From NCBI GenBank assembly GCA_965541645.1, contig CBEUCM010000004.1:4484-68483 (forward strand): DNA of 64,000 nt. Direction: 5' to 3'. Shown in pieces: positions 43,004 to 50,876 of the stretch (position 1 is its first letter; each line of letters starts with the position of its first letter). The stretch comes from Archaeoglobus sp965541645. Lineage in GTDB: Archaea; Halobacteriota; Archaeoglobi; Archaeoglobales; Archaeoglobaceae. The translations under genes were made by a program, and so were the position numbers. The notes below the pieces were generated by a model that saw only the letters and a list, made by a program, of their open reading frames with translations, was not told the DNA's origin and did no database searches.

Positions 43004-44234
43004 GGTTAACACAAATGTTCTTTTCGATCTCGCTCAAATACTTCCTCCTAAGGTTTTTTGATGTGTAGGAAGGGTATGAAGTTATTATACTGTAAACGTT
43101 CTTTTTGGCGGTTAAAAGCTTGTGTATCCTTTCTGCGTACATCAATATGAAGTTCTGGTCTATCGCGGTTAAGTTGTCAGAAACTCTCTCAAACTCATCC
43201 TTTAAATATTCTATACCCCCTCTTACGATCTCCCCCACGTACAGGGATTCTGGTGAGAATGTATCGAGTTCGAAAAGCGATGGGTATATTTCTATTGGAT
43301 ACTCCAGCAAACCTAAAGATGCGCCGCCGAAAGTTTCCGTACTTATAAAATATAGTGCATAGGGTGTTGCTGCGGAAAACTTACCGTCTTGAAGATCCTG
43401 TGAGATGTCATGCCGTTTGGTGAACAACTTTACAGATTCCAAAAACTCGCTTAGTTTCAAGCCGTTGATATGACCAACAGCGATCCCTTTCTTTTCCACA
43501 AATACCTCTTCTCCTATTGCAAACTCTTTTTTTATAATCTCCTTTGTTTCTTGGATACTTTCTCCTCTTTCAGGCAGCGTGTCTGTGAAGTCACTTTTCA
43601 TATCGTTCTGAAAACTTATAACCGTGACCCCACGACCAATCTTCTTACCATTTACAGCAATAACAGGCAGACCATATTTCATCTTAATCGGAAAAATGTT
43701 GAAGGAAATAGCACCGACACCAGCGTCTCTGAATGGTCTGAGCATCCTGTTAATTGGGTATATCAATTCATTCTGGTAGATTTCTGAAGCTTTTTCAAGC
43801 ACGCGGTAGGGGTCGGACTTGTAATTGGAGTATAGCCGTTTTAGTTTCAAAATAATTTTAATAGCTTGCAATCTGCTTTTAGGATATAGCAGTGGGTATA
43901 TCAGCATGTTAAATTTACCCTTCTTCATCCTATTCATCTTGCCAACAACTTCGTCTGGAGTACCTTTGAGCACGTGCAGTGTGTACTCGGTATCTATCAG
44001 CAGCAGCAAGCACCCCCTCGTCCAGACAGACTCGGGGGTCATGTACCCCTCAACAGGCATACAGACGGAGTTGCACTCAACGAGCTTTGAAAAGTCGCCG
44101 AAGTTGTTTATCAGGCTATCCGTCAAAAAGAATATTGCCAGGTTTGGTTTGAAGTCAATTTCCTGTATCTTCTTTTTGAGGTCCTGTATAGCCTCCTTGG
44201 CTTTTGGATATGGCGTATAAACGAACCTATACAT
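42969..44234 (-). CDS. FIST-domain-like signalling protein
   Basis: About 421 residues, soluble. The N-terminal half resembles FIST_N: a strand K-P-N-L-A-I-F-F-L-T-D, then V-E-G-Y-M-T and G-C-L-L-L-L, ending in G-R-G-V-T-V-I-S-F. The C-terminal half resembles FIST_C, with H-I-N-G-L-K-L-S-E-F-L and P-Y-A-L-Y-F-I-S-T. FIST domains are proposed small-ligand sensors. The match is by pattern only. ATG 44234 preferred; GTG 44249 is possible. It overlaps the Roadblock gene upstream. Confidence 0.5.
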   Translation of the reverse strand: MYRFVYTPYPKAKEAIQDLKKKIQEIDFKPNLAIFFLTDSLINNFGDFSKLVECNSVCMPVEGYMTPESVWTRGCLLLLIDTEYTLHVLKGTPDEVVGKMNRMKKGKFNMLIYPLLYPKSRLQAIKIILKLKRLYSNYKSDPYRVLEKASEIYQNELIYPINRMLRPFRDAGVGAISFNIFPIKMKYGLPVIAVNGKKIGRGVTVISFQNDMKSDFTDTLPERGESIQETKEIIKKEFAIGEEVFVEKKGIAVGHINGLKLSEFLESVKLFTKRHDISQDLQDGKFSAATPYALYFISTETFGGASLGLLEYPIEIYPSLFELDTFSPESLYVGEIVRGGIEYLKDEFERVSDNLTAIDQNFILMYAERIHKLLTAKKNVYSIITSYPSYTSKNLRRKYLSEIEKNICVNLTRTLVSLRLE

Positions 44235-44571
44235 GTTTTTGAAACTCACTTTTTACCGATTCAAGGTCGGTCCTCAACTTGAAAAGGGATACGTCTTCGT
44301 GAGCAAGCACACACAGAATGAGTGTTTTGGATAGGGGATGCAGGATTAGGTGCGAGTTCTGAAGCTGAAACTCAGCCTTTTTGAAATACCCCATGAAAAT
44401 GTAGTTTATCAGCACTTCTACCTGGTTCTCAAGCCAGTCTATCACCGATATTATTTTTCGATCCTTGAAGTGGACATAGATAGGTACACCGTCAACTCGG
44501 TATATCCCTGCAAAGAGTACCCCGTCATCGTAAATGAGGGGTTTTAGAATTTCCTCAATCAGCTCCTTCAT
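44227..44571 (-). CDS. Roadblock/LC7-like protein
   Basis: 114 residues with the alternating layout of a Roadblock/longin domain: a helix, D-D-G-V-L-F-A-G-I-Y-R-V-D-G-V-P-I-Y-V, a long helix, then strands (A-E-F-Q-L-Q-N-S-H-L-I-L-H and K-T-L-I-L-C-V-L). Roadblock proteins usually partner small GTPases; here the neighbour is a KaiC-like ATPase. GGAGAGTGG precedes the ATG, which overlaps the KaiC stop by four bases. Confidence 0.6.
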   Translation of the reverse strand: MKELIEEILKPLIYDDGVLFAGIYRVDGVPIYVHFKDRKIISVIDWLENQVEVLINYIFMGYFKKAEFQLQNSHLILHPLSKTLILCVLAHEDVSLFKLRTDLESVKSEFQKHV

Positions 44572-45356
44572 ACCACTCTCCTTTTGATTTTCTCTACGTC
44601 TTCAGGCGTTATGCAACCCTTCTCGGCCAGCTCCGTCAACTCTTTTTTTGCAAGCTCCGAGAGATTTATCCCGTTGAGGTCGGGTGTGAACCCTTCTCCC
44701 CTTTTTTCCTCTATAACAATACCAACTCCTTCGACAATTCTATATGGGTACACACCATCAGCGTGCCTCGACATTCTGTGCTTGACAATTCTTAACGTTC
44801 TGCTGTACAGCTCTCCAACACCCACATTTTTCAGCTGTATAACGGAGTCAGCAAGGAAAAGCGATATGTTTGACAGCGCACTGGGCTCACCAATGAATGG
44901 CTCTTCGAGTGTTACAAGTGCTGTACCGTACTCTCGTAGAGTCTTGAAAAAGAATCCTACAGATGATCTTGAGCTGTAGTCGGCAGAAGCAATAAGCGGA
45001 GAGAAGGAATCGATAACTATTCTCAAATCTTTACCCCTCACAAATTTGATCAGGTCGCTATCCAAAAATGAGGCATCCTTAACGTAAAACTGCCCGATTT
45101 TCAGCTGCCCGGTTCTGACGTATTTTTCAAGATCCCAGCCCATCGACTCAGCAATTCTGATAAACTCCTCTTCGGTAAGATCTATTGACACATACACTCC
45201 CCTTTCACCAGCTTCCAGTCCTTCGAGAAGGTACTGTATTGAGAATATCGTCTTTCCGCATCCCGTTGTGCCAATTAGTGCATTAACTGTGTTTTTGACA
45301 AATCCCCCGTACAGTAGTTCGTCCAGTCCGAAGACGCCGCTCTGTATTCTTGTCAT
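44568..45356 (-). CDS. KaiC-like RecA-fold ATPase (intact P-loop)
   Basis: 262 residues from ATG 45356. The lead-in S-G-V-F-G-L-D-E-L-L-Y-G-G-F is followed by Walker A G-T-T-G-C-G-K-T (29-36) and Walker B L-R-I-V-I-D-S-F. A C-terminal helical tail (from about 225) ends E-D-V-E-K-I-K-R-R-V-V. It heads a three-gene operon with Roadblock and FIST-like genes. An ATG at 45380 would add eight residues, but it would lie on top of the TATA-like ACTATAATA. Confidence 0.78.
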   Translation of the reverse strand: MTRIQSGVFGLDELLYGGFVKNTVNALIGTTGCGKTIFSIQYLLEGLEAGERGVYVSIDLTEEEFIRIAESMGWDLEKYVRTGQLKIGQFYVKDASFLDSDLIKFVRGKDLRIVIDSFSPLIASADYSSRSSVGFFFKTLREYGTALVTLEEPFIGEPSALSNISLFLADSVIQLKNVGVGELYSRTLRIVKHRMSRHADGVYPYRIVEGVGIVIEEKRGEGFTPDLNGINLSELAKKELTELAEKGCITPEDVEKIKRRVV

Positions 45357-45397
45357 GATTATAATTTGATTGCTTATCATTATTATAGTTTTTTGTT
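45354..45397 (-). promoter_or_regulatory. Promoter/operator of the KaiC-Roadblock-FIST operon
   Basis: On the reverse strand a TATA-like ACTATAATA lies 30-40 bp before the ATG at 45356. CATGATTATAATT at 45354-45366 repeats a motif from the micropeptide-UbiA promoter, and TCATTATTATAG at 45377-45388 is a related half-site. This suggests that both units share a regulator. Confidence 0.4.
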
Positions 45398-45564
45398 CTG
45401 GGTCTTATATCCTCAGAAATCAGTTTTATCGCTTTTTTTGAGTTATTCGATGGGTAGGAGGGGTTCGTCACAAAAATTGACTTTTTTGGGTGAAAATCTT
45501 GCACTCACTTTTTTGACGATTCGTAGGAAAACTTTTAAATATTGCTGTGTTTTAGCATTCCACA

Positions 45565-45771
45565 ATGATGGCCGATCTTCCTGACAATCTGAGAAGAACC
45601 GTGCTTGTCCTCCTGAGGCTCGGAGAGGCAACGGCAGAAGATGTTGCCCGCCATTCTGGTAGGGGTAGATCGACGGAGAGCTACTATCTTAACCTGCTGG
45701 CAAAGATGAATATCGTCAAGAAGAAAAAGATGGGACGTAAAATATATTTTTCAATTAATGTTGATGAGTAA
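45565..45771 (+). CDS. Small winged-helix DNA-binding regulator
   Basis: A 68-residue minimal winged helix. Helix 2-turn-recognition helix runs A-T-A-E-D-V-A-R-H-S-G-R-G-R-S-T-E-S-Y-Y, and the wing is K-K-K-K-M-G-R-K-I-Y-F. It resembles MarR/ArsR/TrmB-type regulators without an effector domain. CTTTTAAATATTG about 25 bp upstream gives a leaderless start; a second ATG at 45568 is possible. It is the obvious candidate regulator for the divergent KaiC operon. Confidence 0.72.
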   Translation: MMADLPDNLRRTVLVLLRLGEATAEDVARHSGRGRSTESYYLNLLAKMNIVKKKKMGRKIYFSINVDE

Positions 45772-46317
45772 ATTATCTAATTTAGATTTTTATATTTTAT
45801 TTTTAAATTTAAGTTTTTTTCTGACTATAGTATATTGTATCATAGACTTTTACTTGAACCATATATTTATTTGCCCAATATTTTTATTCCAAATTACCTG
45901 AAATAAATCTTTTTCGGTCTGCCGAAAATCGTCGAATTCGGTGGCTCGGTTGTTACAAAAATTATGTGAATATGGTCAATGTTGCGTGTTTAAGGGGGGG
46001 TAAATGCAAAAATATGTTGGGTTGTTGCATCAAACCCGTTTTGGCTGTGGAGTTGTTACATCTTTTATGGAATAAATTGTTTTGGCTATTTTAATAACAA
46101 AGTATTGTTTAATTTAATTTTAATCTATATTTTTAAATTTTGATTTTTAATTCCATTTAATTTAAGTAAATTTTAGAATCAATTATGTTGTAATCGATAT
46201 TATTTTTATATCTTTAATAATATATCAACTGTAAATTTTATATACAGTTATTTTACTAAAAGTCGTATAATTGTTTGTTTAAGAAACCCTTATTAATCGG
46301 TAAAACCAGTTATTGGT
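45772..46317. other. 546-bp noncoding, structured region ahead of gyrB
   Basis: No reading frame here is credible. It holds a perfect hairpin TTTTCGG-TCTG-CCGAAAA (45911-45928), the palindrome CGAATTCG (45933-45940), GTTGTT(A/G)CA three times (45949, 46021 and 46052), a run of seven G (about 45992), and a GGGTT/AACCC inverted repeat around 46018-46037. The distal half is extremely AT-rich and includes TTTTATATACAG near 46236. It could be a gyrB regulatory region, a noncoding RNA or an origin-like element. Confidence 0.45.
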
Positions 46318-48216
46318 GTGGTAAGTGGAGAAGTGAGAGGGGCAGAGGAAGCAGAATATTCTGCGAAGGATATAGAGGTTCTTGATGATCTTGAAGCGGT
46401 AAGAAAACGGCCCGGGATGTATATCGGCGGTGTGGGAGTTAGAGGACTCCATCACCTTCTGTGGGAAGTGGTTGATAACAGCATTGATGAGGCCCTCGCA
46501 GGGTACTGTGACACGATAAAAGTGAGTCTTCACGAAGACGGATCGGCAAGTGTTGAGGACAACGGAAGGGGGATACCGACCGAAATGCACGAGCTGGGTA
46601 AATCTGCCCTCGAAATTGTTATGACCAAGCTTCACGCTGGTGGGAAGTTCTCAAGAAAGGTTTACAAGGTTTCTGGGGGATTGCACGGTGTTGGTGTGTC
46701 CGTTGTTAACGCCCTGTCTGAGTGGCTGGAGGTTACCGTGAAGAGGAATGGTAGGGTTTACTTTCAGAGGTACGAAAGGGGCAAGCCTGTAACTGATTTG
46801 ATGGTTATTGGCGAGACCGATACCCATGGAACCATAGTGAGATTTAAGCCCGATGAGGAGATTTTTGAGACGACTGAGTTCAAGTATGAGATCGTCTCGC
46901 AGAGGCTGAGAGAGCTTGCCTACCTCAACAGGGGTCTTAAGATAATCCTTGAAGATGAGCGGATCGGTAAAGTGGACGTCTTTCACTATGAGGACGGCAT
47001 AGTGGGGCTGGTAAAATCTCTTAATAAGAACAGGAAGGTTCTGCACGATCCGATCTATATTGAAACCAGAAGGGATGGTGTGAGTGTTGAGGTTGCCATC
47101 CAGTTCACGGATTCTGAAGTTGAGAATCTCATCGCCTTTGCAAACAACATAAACACGTCTGAAGGCGGATCGCATGTAATTGGGTTCAGAGCCGGACTCA
47201 CAAGGGCTGTTAATGAGTATGGTAGGAAGAACATAAAGAAGTTCGAGCCAGTCTCAGGTGCGGATGTGAGAGAGGGATTGACTGCTGTTGTGAGTGTTAA
47301 GGTTCCGGAACCGCAGTTTGAGGGGCAGACAAAAACAAAACTTACGAACAGCGATGTCAGAACAGTGGTGGAGTCTGCAGTTTACACCGGCGTTCTGAGA
47401 TGGCTGGAAGAAAATCCTTCTCAGGCGGAGAAGCTTATTGGCAAGTTTTTGCTGGCCAAAAAAGCGAGGGAAGCTGCAAGAAAGGCGAGGGAGCTTGTTA
47501 AAAGGAGGAATGAGCTTGCCTCAACTCTGCCCGGCAAGCTTGCTGATTGCTCGTCCAAGGATCCGAACGAGCGAGAACTTTTCATCGTTGAGGGAGAATC
47601 TGCAGGCGGTTCAGCCAAGCAGGCGAGAGACAGGAGATTTCAGGCTATACTCCCGATCAGGGGGAAGATAATAAACGTCGAGAAGGCCGGGATGTCCAAG
47701 GTGCTGAAGAATGAGGAGATAAAGGCCATAATCTCTGCAATCGGTGCGGGGATAGGAAAGGAATTTGACATCACCAAGACGAGGTATCGGAGGGTTATCA
47801 TAATGACCGACGCAGATGTCGATGGTGCGCACATAAGGACTCTGCTGCTGACGTTCTTCTACCGGTACATGAGGCCTTTGATCGAGAGCGGTTACCTCTT
47901 CATCGCCCAGCCACCTCTTTATCTTGTACGTAAGGGCAGAAAGACCTACTATGCCTACAGCGATTCGGAGCTTGAGAGGCTGCTTGAAAGGGTGGGAAAT
48001 GCGGAGGTGCAGAGGTACAAGGGTCTGGGTGAGATGAACCCTGAGCAGCTGTGGGAAACAACGATGAATCCTGAAAACAGGATCCTGATTCAGGTTACCC
48101 TTGAGGATGCCAGAAGGGCGGATGAGCTCTTCAGGATTCTGATGGGTGAAGATGTTGAGAGCAGGAGGAACTTCATAATGGCGCACTCGAAGGAGGTTAA
48201 GAACCTTGATGTTTGA
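46318..48216 (+). CDS. gyrB: DNA gyrase subunit B
   Basis: A 632-residue bacterial-type GyrB. The GHKL ATPase has E50, V-D-N-S-I-D-E-A (52-59) and E-D-N-G-R-G-I-P (80-87); the TOPRIM part has E-G-E-S-A-G-G-S-A, P-I-R-G-K-I-I-N-V-E and T-D-A-D-V-D-G-A-H-I. It makes negative supercoils with GyrA, which is not adjacent. Gyrase in archaea derives from bacteria by transfer. The GTG at 46318 lies about 26 bp after CTTATTAAT; GTG 46333 is an alternative. Confidence 0.96.
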   Translation: MVSGEVRGAEEAEYSAKDIEVLDDLEAVRKRPGMYIGGVGVRGLHHLLWEVVDNSIDEALAGYCDTIKVSLHEDGSASVEDNGRGIPTEMHELGKSALEIVMTKLHAGGKFSRKVYKVSGGLHGVGVSVVNALSEWLEVTVKRNGRVYFQRYERGKPVTDLMVIGETDTHGTIVRFKPDEEIFETTEFKYEIVSQRLRELAYLNRGLKIILEDERIGKVDVFHYEDGIVGLVKSLNKNRKVLHDPIYIETRRDGVSVEVAIQFTDSEVENLIAFANNINTSEGGSHVIGFRAGLTRAVNEYGRKNIKKFEPVSGADVREGLTAVVSVKVPEPQFEGQTKTKLTNSDVRTVVESAVYTGVLRWLEENPSQAEKLIGKFLLAKKAREAARKARELVKRRNELASTLPGKLADCSSKDPNERELFIVEGESAGGSAKQARDRRFQAILPIRGKIINVEKAGMSKVLKNEEIKAIISAIGAGIGKEFDITKTRYRRVIIMTDADVDGAHIRTLLLTFFYRYMRPLIESGYLFIAQPPLYLVRKGRKTYYAYSDSELERLLERVGNAEVQRYKGLGEMNPEQLWETTMNPENRILIQVTLEDARRADELFRILMGEDVESRRNFIMAHSKEVKNLDV

Positions 48217-48970
48217 CGCAGAGAAGTATGAAAGGCAGATAGAGGTCTTTGGTTTTGAGGGTCAGGAAAAACTCGTTGAGTCGAGTGTGTTGGTTGTTGG
48301 TGCTGGAGGGCTTGGCAGTCCTGTTATAGCGTATCTTGCAGCGGCTGGAGTTGGGAGGATAGGGATAGTTGATGGTGATGTAGTTGAGAAATCGAACTTG
48401 CAGAGGCAGATAATACACAACAGTGTTGGTGTTAACAAAGCAGAGTCTGCGGCAAGCTTTGTGGAGAAGCTGAATCCAGATGTTGTTCTGGACATCTACC
48501 CCTACTCCATCACTCCCAGAAATGCCTTAAAGCTAATCGAGCCCTACGATGTTGTTGTCGGCTGCCCGGATAGTTTTAGGGTGAGGTATCTGATAAACGA
48601 TGCGTCCATGCTGCTCGGCAAGCCCTTCGTTCATGCTGCCGTCTATGCATGGGAGGGCGAGGTATCTGTTTTTTACGGTAAGCCCTGCTACCGCTGCTAT
48701 CTGCCATCAGCTCCTGCTTCAGAAGGAAGTGCCATCGTTGGCGCTACTGCCGGTGTTTTTGGATCTATGCAAGCAGTAGAAGTAATAAAGATCCTTACCG
48801 GGAGTGGAGAAGTGCTGAAGGGGAGGATGATCAGGGGAGATTTGAGCAGGATGGAGTTCTTCACCTTCTCAATACCTGAAAATTCCGAATGCCCCGTGTG
48901 CAGTGGAAAGCTTAAAGGAATATTCGATGAAAATTATATTGGCAGTTGTGAAATAAGGAAATTGGATTAA
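48209..48970 (+). CDS. E1-like adenylyltransferase (ThiF/MoeB/UbaA family)
   Basis: 253 residues. The nucleotide-binding motif G-A-G-G-L-G-S-P (near 31-38), the D-x-V-x-x-S-N-L-Q-R-Q loop, a C-Y-R-C-Y-L-P zinc and thiol segment, and a second zinc pair C-P-V-C near the C-terminus. It activates the di-glycine tail of a ubiquitin-like protein, probably including the SAMP-like protein at 1811-2011. ATG 48209 follows a TTG and overlaps the gyrB end by eight bases. Confidence 0.87.
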   Translation: MFDAEKYERQIEVFGFEGQEKLVESSVLVVGAGGLGSPVIAYLAAAGVGRIGIVDGDVVEKSNLQRQIIHNSVGVNKAESAASFVEKLNPDVVLDIYPYSITPRNALKLIEPYDVVVGCPDSFRVRYLINDASMLLGKPFVHAAVYAWEGEVSVFYGKPCYRCYLPSAPASEGSAIVGATAGVFGSMQAVEVIKILTGSGEVLKGRMIRGDLSRMEFFTFSIPENSECPVCSGKLKGIFDENYIGSCEIRKLD

Positions 48971-49000
48971 ATTATTTTAACATGTATTTTATGGCCGAAA

Positions 49001-49010
49001 CTTATATATT
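49001..49010 (+). promoter_or_regulatory. TATA box of the beta-CASP nuclease gene
   Basis: CTTATATATT lies about 27 bp before the ATG at 49033. It decides the start in favour of 49033 against an upstream in-frame ATG at 48982. Confidence 0.6.
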
Positions 49011-49032
49011 CAAAAGTAATGTAGAAGAAAGT

Positions 49033-50256
49033 ATGACTACAATTAAATTTCTGGGAGGATGCAGGGAGGTAGGAAGATCGGCGGTAATGGTAGATGGTGT
49101 TATCCTCGATTACGGCGTTAAGCCCTCCGACCCTCCCGAGTTTCCGCTTGATGGTGTTTCCCCGAGAGCTGTTATGATCTCTCACGGTCATCTCGATCAT
49201 GTTGGTGTCGCTCCAAACCTCATGTACTACAATCCCGATGTCTTTCTCACTCCCCCCTCCCACGACCTGTCCACGATACTGCTCAAGGATTCTATGAACA
49301 TAATGCACCCACCACCCTTCACGAAGAGGGAGCTGAGGCAGTTTGAGAGCAATGTTAGAGAGATCGATTACGAGGACACGATCGAGGTTGCGGATGTGGA
49401 AATCGAGTTTTTCAACGCAGGACACATTCCGGGGAGTGCGAGCATACACATAAGGGGCGATGTGAACATTCTGTATTCGGGGGACATAAGGCTGGAGGAA
49501 ACGAGGTTGCTGGAGGGGGCCGACACACACTACCCCGAGACAGACATCCTCATAGTGGAGAGCACGTACTTTGGGACTGAGCACCCAGACAGAAAGGAGC
49601 TGGAGAGGAAGTTTGCTGAAAGCGTAATCGACACGCTCGACATGGGGGGGCATGCGATAATACCCGCCTTTGCCGTTGGCAGAACGCAGGAGGTGCTGAT
49701 GATACTTGAGAGGTACGGCATAACTGCTTACGTTGACGGCCTTGGCAGAGAGGTGGCCAAGGTAATCCAGAGGTATCCTGACTACATAAAGAGCCCAAAG
49801 TCGCTGAAAAGGGCTTTAAGGAATGCTGTTCCTGTGGAGTGGAGGAAGAGGGAGAAGGTGCTGGAAGAGCCATCCGCTGTCGTGACAACAGCAGGAATGC
49901 TGAATGGCGGGCCTGCACTCTTTTACATCTCCAAGCTTTACAACGACGACAAGTCGAAAATTATACTCACAGGCTATCAGGTTGAGGGGACAAATGGGGA
50001 TCTGGCGCTGAAGCAGGGAATGCTGAACCTGGGCACGAGAACGGTGAAGCTCAAAATGGGCGTTGAGCAGTACGATTTCTCCGCACACGCTGATGACAGG
50101 CAGCTGAAGGAGTACGTCAGAAGAGTGGTGAAGAGGGGAGCTGACATAATCTTTACGATCCACGGTGAGGAAACTGAAGCATTTGCGAGCTGGATAAGGG
50201 AGAACCTGGGTGTTGACGCTTACGCTCCAAAGAACGGAGACATATTCGTGATATGA
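49033..50256 (+). CDS. Beta-CASP metallo-beta-lactamase ribonuclease (aCPSF2-like)
   Basis: 407 residues. MBL motif 2 is S-H-G-H-L-D-H-V-G, with A-G-H-I-P-G-S-A-S, Y-S-G-D-I-R and later beta-CASP motifs (E-S-T-Y-F-G, P-A-F-A-V-G-R, F-S-A-H-A-D-D-R). No KH domain is present, so it fits the aCPSF2 group, involved in RNA 3'-end processing or 5'-3' decay. The phosphoesterase gene follows by ATGA overlap. Confidence 0.88.
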   Translation: MTTIKFLGGCREVGRSAVMVDGVILDYGVKPSDPPEFPLDGVSPRAVMISHGHLDHVGVAPNLMYYNPDVFLTPPSHDLSTILLKDSMNIMHPPPFTKRELRQFESNVREIDYEDTIEVADVEIEFFNAGHIPGSASIHIRGDVNILYSGDIRLEETRLLEGADTHYPETDILIVESTYFGTEHPDRKELERKFAESVIDTLDMGGHAIIPAFAVGRTQEVLMILERYGITAYVDGLGREVAKVIQRYPDYIKSPKSLKRALRNAVPVEWRKREKVLEEPSAVVTTAGMLNGGPALFYISKLYNDDKSKIILTGYQVEGTNGDLALKQGMLNLGTRTVKLKMGVEQYDFSAHADDRQLKEYVRRVVKRGADIIFTIHGEETEAFASWIRENLGVDAYAPKNGDIFVI

Positions 50257-50876
50257 AGCTGCTACTGCTTTCTGATATCCACTCGGACTTTGAAAGGCTT
50301 GAGACCATTTTAAGGGAAGTGGAGTTTGATGTCGTGCTTGTGGCTGGTGATTTCACACACTTCAGACCATCTGACGTCTTTAAAGCTGATGAGATACTTT
50401 CGAAGTACGCCTCTCTCTGCTATGCGGTTCACGGCAACTGCGATCACGAGCGGGTTCTGCAGCATAGGTATGATGCCATAACCTTCATACACTGCAGGAG
50501 TGTTTCTTTTGAGGATTACACCCTCCACGGGATAGGCGGATCGGGCTTTACACCCTTCAACACACCCTCCGAGTACTCGGAGGATGAGATCAGGAGGATG
50601 ATTGAGGAACTCAGTCTGGGTGAGAGGAACATCCTGCTGTCCCACTGTCCTCCCAGGGGCATCCTCGACAGAACGTACTCTGGAATTCATGCTGGATGCG
50701 ATGCAATCAGGGAGGTGGTGGAGCGCTTTGACATCATCCTGTGTGGTCACATTCACGAAGCACACGGCATTGAGGGGAACCCAACCTTGACGGTCAATCC
50801 AGGGCCTGCAATGTGGGGCAGATATGCTTTAATCGATCTGGAAACTCTGGAAGTGGAGCTCAAAAAGATCTCCTGA
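50253..50876 (+). CDS. Calcineurin-like metallophosphoesterase
   Basis: 207 residues. Metal motifs in order: S-D-I-H-S-D, A-G-D-F-T, H-G-N-C-D-H, L-S-H-C-P-P and G-H-I-H-E. It is of the YfcE/MJ0936 type, with phosphodiesterase activity typical of the family. The substrate is unknown. Co-translated with the nuclease; the end overlaps the convergent MBL gene. Confidence 0.87.
   Translation: MKLLLLSDIHSDFERLETILREVEFDVVLVAGDFTHFRPSDVFKADEILSKYASLCYAVHGNCDHERVLQHRYDAITFIHCRSVSFEDYTLHGIGGSGFTPFNTPSEYSEDEIRRMIEELSLGERNILLSHCPPRGILDRTYSGIHAGCDAIREVVERFDIILCGHIHEAHGIEGNPTLTVNPGPAMWGRYALIDLETLEVELKKIS

Larger units (their letters stand above)
41825..46317. other. AT-rich accessory island
   Basis: From the pyrK start to the gyrB start the base composition is visibly more AT-rich than the flanks, both in genes (T-runs and Ile/Phe/Tyr/Asn/Lys codons ending A/T) and between them. 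It carries no mobility gene and no flanking repeat that I can see. The contents are a micropeptide-UbiA unit, a KaiC-Roadblock-FIST-like operon, a winged-helix regulator and a long noncoding stretch. Horizontal origin is an inference from composition alone. Confidence 0.45.

Noticed and set aside
45366..45584. Forward and reverse frames of 62-73 codons between the KaiC-like and wHTH genes.
   Set aside because: They lie in the divergent promoter region, have no coding character and conflict with one another.
45949..46060. GTTGTT(A/G)CA copies as canonical archaeal ORB origin elements.
   Set aside because: The ORB core sequence is not present and no cdc6/orc1 gene is adjacent, so I list the region only as a candidate of unknown role.
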